64,000 nt of DNA from a candidate division TM6 bacterium GW2011_GWF2_43_87 (GCA_001000065.1 LCGZ01000001.1:186001-250000), one strand, 5' to 3'; numbered from the stretch's first letter, positions 46,401 to 55,594 are shown. Made by a program: numbers and translations. Notes: a model not told the origin generated them from the sequence alone.

Positions 46401-47497
46401 ATCTTAAGTTCTGGATCAACCACGATAACGGATCGACCTGAATAGTCAACACGTTTACCCAAAAGGTTTTGTCTAAACCGGCCCTGCTTACCGCGCAGCA
46501 TTTCGCTGAGTGATTTAAGAGGCCGTTTATTAGTCCCTCGGACCGGCTGCCCACGACGACCATTATCAATAAGGGCATCCACCGACTCCTGAAGCATCCG
46601 ACGCTCGTTCTTGATAATCACAGAAGGAGCATCAATTTCTATAAGCCGCTGAAGTCGTATATTCCGGTTAAGAACTCGTCGGTATAACTCATTAAGATCA
46701 GAGCTTGCAAACCGACCCCCTTCAAGAGGAACCAATGGCCGCAAGTCCGGCGGAAGCACCGGTAAAACTGACAAAATCATCCATTCTGGACGCAATGCAC
46801 CCTGGGCAAAACCAGACAATGCTTTAATCCGACGCATGATCTTATGACGCGTAGTAACCGATGTGTTTTTACTATAGTCTGTCTGCAGCTTCTCAATCTC
46901 AAATTTCAGATCAAGATCACTTAAGACCCTACGCAATGCTTCAGCACCAATTTCAACTTCAAACTCAAAGTCTTCAGGTTGAGACTCACGATATTTATCA
47001 CAGTCAATCGAAGAAAGTAATGTTTTCTTTGGATACGGTGATTTCCCCTGGGAAACCACCATGTACATATCAAAATAAACAACTCGTTCCAGATCCTTTA
47101 CAGGAACATCAAGTATCAATCCCAAATAACTTGGAATTCCCTTGAGGTACCAGATATGGCAAACCGGAGAAACCAGCGCAATATGCCCCATACGCTCACG
47201 TCGAACGCGAGATTCGATGACATCAACGCCACATTTTTCGCAGGTGATACCCCGATGTTTCATCCGTTTATATTTTCCACACGTACACTCCCAATCCTTA
47301 ACAGGACCAAAAATACGTGCACAAAACAACCCGTCTCGTTCTGGTTTTAATGTTCGATAGTTTATAGTCTCTATCTTTTTAACTTCACCGTAAGAGAGCG
47401 ATTTTATCTTCTCAGGGGATGCCAGTCCAATCCTGATGGCATTAAACTGGTCAGTCTTGATGTATTCCCTGAAGCGCTCAAGCATCTGATTACTCAC
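43448..47497 (-). CDS. rpoC: DNA-directed RNA polymerase subunit beta'
   Basis: This is the catalytic subunit that holds the active-site magnesium. The 1349-residue protein has the N-terminal zinc ribbon [21 protein letters not shown] (C71, C73, C86, C89), then [20 protein letters not shown] and the invariant [12 protein letters not shown] around residue 460. It also has the bridge-helix region, the second zinc site ([13 protein letters not shown]) and a C-terminal [14 protein letters not shown]. The start overlaps the end of rpoB by eight bases. The length is close to that of E. coli (1407). Confidence 0.98.
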
Positions 47498-50400
47498 TGA
47501 CTTCCTCCTTGCCGCTCTTGAATAAATCTATACGAAGACCAAGGCTCTGCAGCTCTTTTATCATAACATTAAACGATTCTGGTAATCCAGGCTCTGGAAC
47601 TTCCTCACCGCGCACAATCGCCTCATATACCTTGTGACGACCACTGACATCGTCAGATTTGTACGTCAACATCTCCTGCAACGTATAAGATGCCCCATAC
47701 GCTTCGAGTGCCCAGACTTCCATTTCTCCAAGTCGCTGTCCACCCATTTGTGCCTTTCCGCCTAACGGCTGCTGTGTCACAAGTGAGTATGGACCGACGG
47801 ATCGAGCGTGAAGTTTATCATCCACCATATGATTCAATTTCATCATATAAATGGCCCCAACCGTTACAGTCTGGTCAAAACATTCACCGGAACGCCCATC
47901 GTATATCCTAAAGGTTCCTGTTTCAGGCAACCCAACATCGCGCAATATAGGCTGTATATCATTTTCAAAACTAGGCCCGTCAAATACAGGAGTCTTATAA
48001 AGCACACCCTGACGAGCTGTAGAACGAGCAAGATCCATCACACCTTCTTCGCCATGAGCCTTTTCATAATCTTTTACAAGATCTTTACCGTAACAGGTCT
48101 CTAGCTGCTTCTTAACGACATTATATCCTTCGGTCAAAAGCAGTTCTGCAATTTTTCTTGCATAAACAACCCCAGAGAACCCTAAGATAGTCTCTAAGAT
48201 CTGTCCAAGGTTCATACGAGAAGGAACACCCAATGGATTAAGAACTATGTCAACGGCCTGACCGTCTTCCATATAAGGCATATCTTCACGAGGCACAATA
48301 AGCGACACAACGCCCTTGTTTCCGTGACGTCCTGCAATCTTATCCCCAACTTGGATAGGACGCTTCATAGATATGTAAACCTTAATCATCTTTATCACGC
48401 CAGATGGAAGCGGATCACCCTTTTTGAGTTTATTGATTCGCTCTTCATGTAGTCCATTTAAAATGCGCATCTGATTATCAAATCTATCACGCAATTGAAT
48501 GATAAGAGCGTTTACTTCTTTGTCTTTTGTTTTTATGCCAAGCATCTTTTCTAGAGGCTGTTTTGCTAGCTTACTGCCGGCAAAAACACCTTCCGATGTC
48601 AAGAATTCCTTGTCAGCCGCGCTCAGAGGTTTCAATCCATCCAATATGGCACTTAATTTGGCAACAAGCATCTTTTCAAGCGTAGATTTATGCATAGCAA
48701 ATTCTATGGCAAACCGCTCTGACTCTTGAGTAACCATTGCCTTGTAACGCTTATCTTTACGCATTCCACTGCGCGAGAAAATCTTTACATCAACAACCGT
48801 GCCTTCAACTCCGGGTGGAACGCGCAACGAAGTATCACGAACTTCTCGGGATTTCTCTCCAAAGATAGCACGAAGAAGTTTTTCCTCTGGAGAATATTGA
48901 ATACCACCTTTCAGCGTCACCTTACCAACAAGAATGTCTCCAGGAGCTACCCGAGTTCCAACGCGAACGATTCCGTCCTCGTCTAAACCCGCTAGCGCAC
49001 CTTCGCTCACATTTGGAATGTCGCGAGTAATTTCTTCAGGACCGAGCTTAGTATCGCGAGCCTCGACCACATACTCATCTATATGAACAGAGGTTAAAAC
49101 ATCTTCAGCAACAAGTCGTTTGTTTAAAACTATAGCGTCTTCAAAGTTGTAACCATTCCATGGCATAAATGCCACAAGTAAGTTGGCACCTAATGCAAGC
49201 TCACCTTGTTCAATAGCAGAACTATTAGACAGCATGTCACCAGGTTTAACAATATCACCAACCTTAACACAGGGAGTTTGATGCACCCATGTATTATGAC
49301 TCGAAAGCTGGAACTTTCTTAGATGGTAGGTCTCAACGCCATAGGCTATCCAATCATCCACATTTCCAAATGCTGTCTCATCCGCCCGAATCACAATTTT
49401 TTCGGACGATACGTACTCAACAACCCCAGGACGTCGTGCTGTTAAACAAGCTCCTGACGCACGAGCGATTTCAGCCTCCATACCAGTCGCAACGATAGGT
49501 GTCTGTGTTCTGACAAGCGGAACGGCTTGACGTTGCATGTTTGCACCCATCAATGCACGACTTGCGTCGTCATGCTCAAGAAAGGGAATCAACGCCGTAG
49601 CAACAGACACCAACTGCTTTGGAGATAGATCAACATAATTAATCTTCTCAGTCGCAGCATAAAGGAAGTTCCCTCCATGCCGAGCAAAAACAGAGCTGCC
49701 TGTGATTTTGTCGCCGCCCTTCTTTATGACGTCTGCCTGCGCGATATACGCATCGGTCTCTTCAAAGGCGTCTAAGAAGACAACATCATCTAAAATTTCA
49801 TTCTTCTTTACCGGACGATAGGCAGTTTCAATAAACCCTAACTCGTTAACCAATGCATAAGTTGCAAGTGATGAGATAAGACCAATTGTCTGACCTTCCG
49901 GTGTTTCAATAGGGCATATACGGCCATAGTGAGATGTATGCACGTCTCGAATTTCATACGTAGCACGATCTTTCATAACACCACCCGGACCGAGGGCCGA
50001 AAGACGACGTTTATGCGCTATTTCTGAAAGCGGATTTGTCTGATCAACGTACTGGGACAATTGACCCGTACCAAAAAACTCACGTATAACCGCGTTTAAA
50101 GGCTTTACATTCAAGAAATCCTGCGGCATCAAAGCCCCATGCATTTCTTGGATTCTAAAGCGTTCTCGCACAATACGATCAATACGCAAAAGACCGATAT
50201 AAACCTGGTTAGCAAGAAGCTCGCCGACGAGTCGAACGCGGCGGTTGCCAAGATGGTCTATATCATCCAATTCGCCCTCTCCGCGCTCTCTCAAATTAAC
50301 AAGATAGCGAATCGTAGCAAAAATATCATCACGGGTTAAAACCGTCAAACCTTCATCAACCGAAAGTCCAAGCTTCCGATTCATACGAATACGACCAACA

Positions 50401-51818
50401 CGAGTTAAGTCATAAAGACGATCACCGAACAACATATGTTCCAATCGCTCTTTAACCTCTCTCAACGATGCACCGTCGCCAGGCCATACCTTCGAATGCA
50501 CGTCTCGCAACGCATCCTCTTGATTTGCACAGCGATCCTGAGCAAGGGTAAGTGGAATAGTTGGCTGAGAAACGTATCCAGCAGATACAATAAGATCAAA
50601 TGTAAGATTTTTATAACGTTCAAATAAGGAGCAATGATCCTGCGTAAACACCTGACCCTGCTCAACCAAAATCTCTCCCGAATCTTTTGAAACAACATCG
50701 TTTGAAAAAACACGATTAAGAAGTGACTCTGATTCTAACTCAAGACGTTTAATCCCTGTCTTTTTAAGCCAATCTAACGCCTCACGCGTTATAGGCCGCC
50801 CTAAATAAGGAGAGTCATCAGGTATGTCGGCCATCCCAGGGCGCAGGCGCGACCCAAGAAGCTTCTCATTTACATCTTGATAAAACCCACCCTTATCTGC
50901 AATAATCGTATCCGATGCATAGAAAAGCGGAATTATATCCGCACGTGCAACGCCCAACGCTTGCAAAAAGGTTGTAATTAAAATCTTTTTTTTCTTGTCG
51001 ACTCGAACATACAGATAATCGTAGCTATCAAACTCAAAATCAAGCCATGCCCCACGCATCGGTATAATACGAGCGACATAATAAGGCTTACCCTGTACGT
51101 CCTTAACTTTTTTACTTTGCGAGAAAACAACCCCAGGTGAACGATGTAACTGGCTGACGATAACCCGTTCAACCCCGTTAATTACAAACGTTCCAAGATT
51201 GCCAAGCTTGTAACGGCCATCAACCTCATAAAGATCTGCCATTACAGGGACATCCGCAAAAAATGCCTCCTGCTCTTTTATATCGCGAACAACACGCTCA
51301 CCAGTAGGACTAACGTCCCAACTAATAAGCTGCACCTTAACTTTCAACGGCATAGAAAAAGTCTGTCCGCTTGAACGACACTCTTCGAGACTCAGAGGTA
51401 TCTTAACCCCAACTCGAGACAAGCAATTGGGACATGTTTTGTACCGTGCTGTCTTTTTATTACATGATGGACAAGAGAGACTCTCATTCAATCGAGAGCA
51501 GCCACTTGCCTCGCAGGAGGAGCAGCTCCACGTATAGCGATGAACTATACCTGTCAACTTGCCGCAAGTACACGACCAATTACCCAACTCGTACGACACG
51601 TACTCAAGGGACATCTTGTCCCCATAATCAATGGGGAAGACATCTTTGAATACTTTCTCTAGGCCGATATTTTCTCTCTCGGCCGCCAAAAAATCCAACT
51701 GAGCAAAATCATTAAATGACTTTGACTGGATCTCGATTAGGTTGGGAACTGGCACAATGTCTTTAATCTTTGCAAAAGATCGCCGGACAATGCGAGAACC
51801 CACGCGCAGGCTGGACAT
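47490..51818 (-). CDS. rpoB: DNA-directed RNA polymerase subunit beta, with a Cys-rich zinc-ribbon-like insertion
   Basis: The 1442-residue beta subunit is about 100 residues longer than E. coli RpoB. Conserved blocks include the rifampicin region (FFGTGQLSQYVDQTNPLSEI, HKRRLSALGPGG), GRICPIETPEGQTIGLISSL and the C-terminal GGQRLGEMEVWALEAYGA. Between SYELGN (residue 80) and EECRSSGQTF (146), where other beta subunits have a short linker, there is an insert of about 60 residues with nine cysteines (83, 85, 99, 102, 107, 116, 119, 129, 132). Its first half copies the beta' zinc ribbon pattern (WSCTCGK...HR...C..C). A GGAG Shine-Dalgarno precedes the ATG. Confidence 0.98.
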   Translation of the reverse strand: MSSLRVGSRIVRRSFAKIKDIVPVPNLIEIQSKSFNDFAQLDFLAAERENIGLEKVFKDVFPIDYGDKMSLEYVSYELGNWSCTCGKLTGIVHRYTWSCSSCEASGCSRLNESLSCPSCNKKTARYKTCPNCLSRVGVKIPLSLEECRSSGQTFSMPLKVKVQLISWDVSPTGERVVRDIKEQEAFFADVPVMADLYEVDGRYKLGNLGTFVINGVERVIVSQLHRSPGVVFSQSKKVKDVQGKPYYVARIIPMRGAWLDFEFDSYDYLYVRVDKKKKILITTFLQALGVARADIIPLFYASDTIIADKGGFYQDVNEKLLGSRLRPGMADIPDDSPYLGRPITREALDWLKKTGIKRLELESESLLNRVFSNDVVSKDSGEILVEQGQVFTQDHCSLFERYKNLTFDLIVSAGYVSQPTIPLTLAQDRCANQEDALRDVHSKVWPGDGASLREVKERLEHMLFGDRLYDLTRVGRIRMNRKLGLSVDEGLTVLTRDDIFATIRYLVNLRERGEGELDDIDHLGNRRVRLVGELLANQVYIGLLRIDRIVRERFRIQEMHGALMPQDFLNVKPLNAVIREFFGTGQLSQYVDQTNPLSEIAHKRRLSALGPGGVMKDRATYEIRDVHTSHYGRICPIETPEGQTIGLISSLATYALVNELGFIETAYRPVKKNEILDDVVFLDAFEETDAYIAQADVIKKGGDKITGSSVFARHGGNFLYAATEKINYVDLSPKQLVSVATALIPFLEHDDASRALMGANMQRQAVPLVRTQTPIVATGMEAEIARASGACLTARRPGVVEYVSSEKIVIRADETAFGNVDDWIAYGVETYHLRKFQLSSHNTWVHQTPCVKVGDIVKPGDMLSNSSAIEQGELALGANLLVAFMPWNGYNFEDAIVLNKRLVAEDVLTSVHIDEYVVEARDTKLGPEEITRDIPNVSEGALAGLDEDGIVRVGTRVAPGDILVGKVTLKGGIQYSPEEKLLRAIFGEKSREVRDTSLRVPPGVEGTVVDVKIFSRSGMRKDKRYKAMVTQESERFAIEFAMHKSTLEKMLVAKLSAILDGLKPLSAADKEFLTSEGVFAGSKLAKQPLEKMLGIKTKDKEVNALIIQLRDRFDNQMRILNGLHEERINKLKKGDPLPSGVIKMIKVYISMKRPIQVGDKIAGRHGNKGVVSLIVPREDMPYMEDGQAVDIVLNPLGVPSRMNLGQILETILGFSGVVYARKIAELLLTEGYNVVKKQLETCYGKDLVKDYEKAHGEEGVMDLARSTARQGVLYKTPVFDGPSFENDIQPILRDVGLPETGTFRIYDGRSGECFDQTVTVGAIYMMKLNHMVDDKLHARSVGPYSLVTQQPLGGKAQMGGQRLGEMEVWALEAYGASYTLQEMLTYKSDDVSGRHKVYEAIVRGEEVPEPGLPESFNVMIKELQSLGLRIDLFKSGKEEVSE

Positions 51819-51893
51819 TAGACCGCTCCTCCGTCTTTCATATTTCTATTTCTTCCCTAAATTACTCAACCACATGCTTTTTTAGTATAAGCC

Positions 51894-52274
51894 TTAAGAA
51901 AGCTTAACTTTAGCCCCTGCCGCTTCAAGCTCTGCCTTCATCTTGTCGGCATCCGCTTTTTTGACATGTTCAGCAACAACAGTTGGAGCGCTTTCTACAA
52001 GCTTCTTAGCATCGGTCAAGGATAGGTCTTTGACCACTTGACGTACAGCCTTGATCACTTTGATCTTATCTGCACCACTGTCTACGAGCTCAACCTTGAA
52101 CTCGCTTTTTTCTTCAGCTGCAGGAGCTGCCTGAGCAGCAACTGGAGCTGCCATTGTAGGCATTGCAGCTGAAACACCAAATTTCTTTTCGAGCATTTTG
52201 ACTAACTCAGCGAGTTCCAAAACGGAAAGCGCGCCGACTTCTTCAACAAATTGTTCCAACGACTTTGAAGCCAT
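51894..52274 (-). CDS. rplL: 50S ribosomal protein L7/L12
   Basis: This is the multimeric stalk protein that recruits translation factors. The 126-residue product has an N-terminal dimerisation helix (ELAELVKMLEKKFGVSAA), an Ala-rich hinge and the conserved C-terminal domain EFKVELVDSGADKIKVIKAV, with KKLVESAPTVV. I chose the ATG at 52274 because GGAG lies seven bases upstream. A GTG at 52286 overlaps that site. Confidence 0.97.
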   Translation of the reverse strand: MASKSLEQFVEEVGALSVLELAELVKMLEKKFGVSAAMPTMAAPVAAQAAPAAEEKSEFKVELVDSGADKIKVIKAVRQVVKDLSLTDAKKLVESAPTVVAEHVKKADADKMKAELEAAGAKVKLS

Positions 52275-52360
52275 TATTTTCTCCACGTATTATGGGTTAT
52301 TAAACACACGTATTCGAACACCTGAGCACGCAAAACAAAAACCTCCATTCACGACACACC

Positions 52361-52879
52361 TTACTGCTCCTTCTCAGAAGCCTGCTTAAGCACGCAAAGC
52401 ATACGTGTCATAAGCTGATTTAAGAGAGAAACATAGGAAGTAATAGGCGCATTAAGCCCTCCACATACCTGAGCAAGAAGTACTTCACGCGATGGAAGAG
52501 TAGCAATAAACTTTACTTTATCACCATCTATAAATCTGCCCTCAAAACATCCCACTTGAATAACAAGTTTCTCATGTTCTTTTGAGGTCTCATATACCAC
52601 TCGCGCTACTGCGGTCGCATCAGTTGGAGCAAACACAACCGCTATTTGTTGAACAAAATGCGGTTTCAGTTCCTCAACTCCTGCAACCCCCTCTGTAGCT
52701 CTGATTAGGAGAGTATTTTTGGCTACTTCTACTTCCCCACCATGCCGATACACACTTCTACGTAACGCTTGTAATTGCGCAACTGTAAGCCCCTGAACTT
52801 GCACCAAAAAAGCCGCTTGGCTATTGGTGAATTTATCCCTCAGGGATTCAACGAGAAGCTCTTTATCGCGACGATTCAT
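52361..52879 (-). CDS. rplJ: 50S ribosomal protein L10
   Basis: L10 anchors L7/L12 to the ribosome. The 172-residue product begins MNRRDKELLVESLRDKFTNS. It has AAFLVQVQGLTVAQLQALRR, then VEVAKNTLLIRA and a C-terminal helix (LLNQLMTRMLCVLKQASEKE) that should bind L12 dimers. It is 86 bases ahead of rplL, the usual pairing. Confidence 0.94.
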   Translation of the reverse strand: MNRRDKELLVESLRDKFTNSQAAFLVQVQGLTVAQLQALRRSVYRHGGEVEVAKNTLLIRATEGVAGVEELKPHFVQQIAVVFAPTDATAVARVVYETSKEHEKLVIQVGCFEGRFIDGDKVKFIATLPSREVLLAQVCGGLNAPITSYVSLLNQLMTRMLCVLKQASEKEQ

Positions 52880-52903
52880 CTTTCAAAACCCTCGTTTCTA
52901 AAC

Positions 52904-53593
52904 TTATAACTGACCAACGTCAACTAGAATCCCTGGGCCCATGGTAGGAGTAATAACCACTTTTTTGATGAACTTACCCTTAGACGCAGCAGGCTTTGCA
53001 GCCGCCAATGCCTTTAGGAATGCCTCGATGTTCTCGTGCAAATCTTGCTCAGAAAATGATACCTTACCACATAAGAAGTGCACTAGGCCTTGCTTATCAT
53101 TTCTAAAGAACATTAAACCTTTCTTCAGATCTGAAACAATAGACTCCACTTCAAATGTAACCGTTCCCAACTTTTTGTTAGGAAGCAATCCAAGAGGACC
53201 CAAAGTTTTTGCAACCTTACCAACCAAACCCATTAGATCTGGTGTAGCAACAGCATACTCAAAGTCAAACCAGCCGCCTTCAACCTTTTTCACAAGATCG
53301 TCAGCCCCTACATAATCTGCTCCAGCAGCTCTAGCCTTGTCCGCATACTCGCCTTTGGCAAATACGAGAACTCTAGCCTTTTTGCCTGTGCCCTTTGGTA
53401 AAACTATACCTCCACGCACAACCTGGTCACCCTTAGAAGGATCAATTCCCAAATTCACATCGACGCTTACTGATTCATCAAAACGGGCATGTGCGACGCG
53501 TTTTAACGCCGTTACTCCCTCCCGAAGCGAGAAAACTTTCTTCTCACCCAGTACTTCAAGCGCTTTTTTATACTTCTTTCCACGTTGTGCCAT
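52904..53593 (-). CDS. rplA: 50S ribosomal protein L1
   Basis: L1 forms the mobile L1 stalk at the E site and in E. coli represses its operon. The 229-residue product has KRVAHARFDESVSVDVNLGI, then DQVVRGGIVLPKGTGKKARV and a TPDLMGLVGKVAKTLGPLGL block. The C-terminal KVVITPTMGPGILVDV completes it. It is close behind rplK, as usual. Confidence 0.97.
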   Translation of the reverse strand: MAQRGKKYKKALEVLGEKKVFSLREGVTALKRVAHARFDESVSVDVNLGIDPSKGDQVVRGGIVLPKGTGKKARVLVFAKGEYADKARAAGADYVGADDLVKKVEGGWFDFEYAVATPDLMGLVGKVAKTLGPLGLLPNKKLGTVTFEVESIVSDLKKGLMFFRNDKQGLVHFLCGKVSFSEQDLHENIEAFLKALAAAKPAASKGKFIKKVVITPTMGPGILVDVGQL

Positions 53594-53605
53594 TCTGCAT
53601 CACCC

Positions 53606-54031
53606 CTAGTCGGTTACGTCAACACCCATACTACGGGCGCTGCCAGCAACAATCTTCTTCGCTGCCTCCAGATCAACCGCTGTAAGGTCAGCCATCTTTA
53701 TCTTCGCAATGTCTTCCACATCCGCCCAGGTAATTTTACCTACCTTAACCTTGTTAGGGGTAGCAGATCCTTTTTCAACCCGACACTTGCTTTTTATAAG
53801 CTCAGCCGTAGGCTGAGTTTTTAAAACAAAGTCAAAGGTACGATCCACATAGATGTTTATAACCACAGGAACCGTCTGACCTTTACGATCAGCAGTCCGA
53901 GCATTAAACTGTTTGCAAAATTCCATGATGTTAATACCATGAGGACCCAAAACAGAACCCGTCGGTGGAGCGGGCGTCGCCGCAGCTGCAGCTATCTGCA
54001 ACCGCACGACTGCTTTTATTTTTTTTGCCAT
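53606..54031 (-). CDS. rplK: 50S ribosomal protein L11
   Basis: L11 is part of the GTPase-associated centre. The 141-residue product has the N-terminal RLQIAAAAATPAPPTGSVLG and HGINIMEFCKQFNART. The 23S-binding C-terminal domain ends AAKKIVAGSARSMGVDV. The length equals that of E. coli L11. Confidence 0.97.
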   Translation of the reverse strand: MAKKIKAVVRLQIAAAAATPAPPTGSVLGPHGINIMEFCKQFNARTADRKGQTVPVVINIYVDRTFDFVLKTQPTAELIKSKCRVEKGSATPNKVKVGKITWADVEDIAKIKMADLTAVDLEAAKKIVAGSARSMGVDVTD

Positions 54032-54048
54032 ATTTTTCTACCTAGCAA

Positions 54049-54570
54049 CTAGCGCTTAACTTGATCAAAACTAAGTTCGACAGGCGTCATTCTACCGAAA
54101 ATACTGACCATAACCGTCAGCTTTTCATCCTCTTCATCGATTGAATCTATAATACCTACAAAGCCCGCAAAGGCTCCTTCACGTATCTCAACCTCTTTTC
54201 CAATCTCAAAATTACTCTTCTCCGCCGAGATTACAACCTCTCCGCGCATCTGAGCCAAAATACGTTCGATTTCTCGCTTAGACAGAGGAACCGGATTGAT
54301 TCCACCTAAGAAACGCACCACTCGAGGCGTCGCCATAACCATCCGAACCGCTTCAGGAACCGATTCCATTTCAATGAGTATGTACCCAGGAAACAGCTGC
54401 TGATCCTCTTCGGCTTCTTCCGGACTAAAAAATTGACGGACCCTAGCAGAGGGTATAAGAACCTCGCCAAAATGATCACCAAGCCCTAATTCTTCTATGC
54501 GCTTGGAAATATCAGCCTTGACGATCTCCTCGCTTCCGACTTGAACTTGTATGACATACCACTGTTTCAT
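54049..54570 (-). CDS. nusG: Transcription termination/antitermination protein NusG
   Basis: NusG binds RNA polymerase and links it to Rho or to S10 on the ribosome. The 173-residue product has WYVIQVQVGSEEIVKADISK, then LFPGYILIEME and VVRFLGGINPVPLS. The C-terminal KOW domain is VEIREGAFAGFVGIIDSIDE. It lies between secE and rplK, the canonical order. Confidence 0.97.
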   Translation of the reverse strand: MKQWYVIQVQVGSEEIVKADISKRIEELGLGDHFGEVLIPSARVRQFFSPEEAEEDQQLFPGYILIEMESVPEAVRMVMATPRVVRFLGGINPVPLSKREIERILAQMRGEVVISAEKSNFEIGKEVEIREGAFAGFVGIIDSIDEEDEKLTVMVSIFGRMTPVELSFDQVKR

Positions 54571-54583
54571 GACGCCGTTCTAC

Positions 54584-54775
54584 CTAAATGGTTTGTGCGA
54601 AGATCCACTTAATAATCCACATTATAACCCTGTCGACGGCTCCCAAAAAAATGGAGAAAACCAACACAAGGAACAAAACCACAACTGTGGCCCCAACAAA
54701 TTCATTAAATTTAGGCCACTCAACACGGAGAAGCTCTGTCCGAACTTCACTAAAAAATCGCCCGATATTTTTCAT
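54584..54775 (-). CDS. secE: Protein translocase subunit SecE
   Basis: This 63-residue single-span protein clamps SecY. It has the amphipathic FFSEVRTELLRVEWPKFNEF, the typical VxWPxxxE surface helix, followed by one membrane segment (VGATVVVLFLVLVFSIFLGA). GGAG eight bases upstream selects the ATG at 54775 over the GTG at 54784. It follows tRNA-Trp and precedes nusG. Confidence 0.95.
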   Translation of the reverse strand: MKNIGRFFSEVRTELLRVEWPKFNEFVGATVVVLFLVLVFSIFLGAVDRVIMWIIKWIFAQTI

Positions 54776-54806
54776 CACGACCACTCCGGAAAACCAATCC
54801 TGTGTA

Positions 54807-54882
54807 TGGCAGGCCAGGAGGGATTCGAACCCCCAACACGCAGATTTGGAGTCTGCTGCTCTACCGTTGGAGCTACTGGCCT
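54807..54882 (-). tRNA. tRNA-Trp (CCA)
   Basis: The acceptor AGGCCAG pairs with CTGGCCT, and the anticodon stem GCAGA/TCTGC holds loop CTCCAAA (anticodon CCA). The T arm is GGGGG-TTCGAAT-CCCTC, with discriminator G and an encoded CCA. It lies immediately upstream of secE, the common position for tRNA-Trp in bacteria. Confidence 0.95.
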
Positions 54883-54891
54883 TCCAAGCAT

Positions 54892-55050
54892 CTATTTCGT
54901 CTCTTTATGAGCCGTATGCTCACGGCAAGAGGAGCAATGCTTATTAAGCTTTAAATCTCCAACTTTCCGCTTGCGCGTGACAACCTGCGTGTAGTTACGT
55001 GATCGGCATTTCTCACACGCGAGGTGCGAGACAACTCTATCTTTTGCCAT
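54892..55050 (-). CDS. rpmG: 50S ribosomal protein L33
   Basis: This is a 52-codon gene between tRNA-Trp and tRNA-Thr. The product begins MAKDRVVSHLACEKCRSRNY. It has two Cys pairs (C12/C15 and C39/C42) of the zinc-binding C+ form, and the typical Tyr-Thr near YTQVVTRKRK. AGGG lies before the ATG at 55050. rpmG upstream of secE is a common arrangement. Confidence 0.93.
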   Translation of the reverse strand: MAKDRVVSHLACEKCRSRNYTQVVTRKRKVGDLKLNKHCSSCREHTAHKETK

Positions 55051-55093
55051 AATGCCCTAATCCCTTTACCTTGTCCTACATTCCAAACTTTTC

Positions 55094-55170
55094 TGGAGCC
55101 CGCGATCGGATTTGAACCGATGACCTCTCCCTTACCAAGGAAGTGCTCTAACCAACTGAGCTACGTGGGC
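55094..55170 (-). tRNA. tRNA-Thr (GGT)
   Basis: The acceptor GCCCACG pairs with CGCGGGC with one A-C mismatch. The anticodon stem CTTCC/GGGAG holds loop TTGGTAA (anticodon GGT), and the T arm is ATCGG-TTCAAAT-CCGAT. The discriminator is T and CCA is encoded. Confidence 0.93.
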
Positions 55171-55253
55171 TCACCACTACAAATTCCTTGCGCACGCTTG
55201 TCGCTCATTTTTTAGGATAATGGAAAATAAAGCCTTTGACAACTGTCATTTTA

Positions 55254-55328
55254 TGGAGCTGGCGATCGGATTTGAACCGATGACCTGCTGATTACAAATC
55301 AGCTGCTCTACCACTGAGCTACGCCAGC
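55254..55328 (-). tRNA. tRNA-Thr (TGT)
   Basis: The acceptor GCTGGCG pairs with CGCCAGC. The anticodon stem GCTGA/TCAGC holds loop TTTGTAA (anticodon TGT), and the T arm is ATCGG-TTCAAAT-CCGAT. The discriminator is T and CCA is encoded. It shares its T arm with the neighbouring tRNA-Thr (GGT). Confidence 0.94.
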
Positions 55329-55393
55329 AAAAGGCTTAAACCAAATCCTAAAGACTTCTTTTGCTTAAGCAACAACGCCTTTATTCACACTAA

Positions 55394-55469
55394 TGGAGCG
55401 GGAAACGGGGCTCGAACCCGCAACCTACAGCTTGGAAGGCTGTCGCTCTGCCAATTGAGCTATTCCCGC
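55394..55469 (-). tRNA. tRNA-Gly (TCC)
   Basis: The acceptor GCGGGAA pairs with TTCCCGC. The anticodon stem ACAGC/GCTGT holds loop CTTCCAA (anticodon TCC), and the T arm is GCGGG-TTCGAGC-CCCGT. The discriminator is T and CCA is encoded. Confidence 0.95.
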
Positions 55470-55488
55470 ATCTTCAAATCACAAATTA

Positions 55489-55574
55489 TGGTGGCGAGAG
55501 CAGGATTCGAACCTGCGAAGGTTATTACCAGCGGATTTACAGTCCGCCCCCGTTGGCCACTTGGGTATCTCGCC
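55489..55574 (-). tRNA. tRNA-Tyr (GTA)
   Basis: The acceptor GGCGAGA pairs with TCTCGCC. The anticodon stem GCGGA/TCCGC holds loop CTGTAAA (anticodon GTA). A long class II variable arm and encoded CCA are present. It is the first gene after the promoter at 55595-55622. Confidence 0.95.
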
Positions 55575-55594
55575 AATCATATGTTTCTGGTTTT

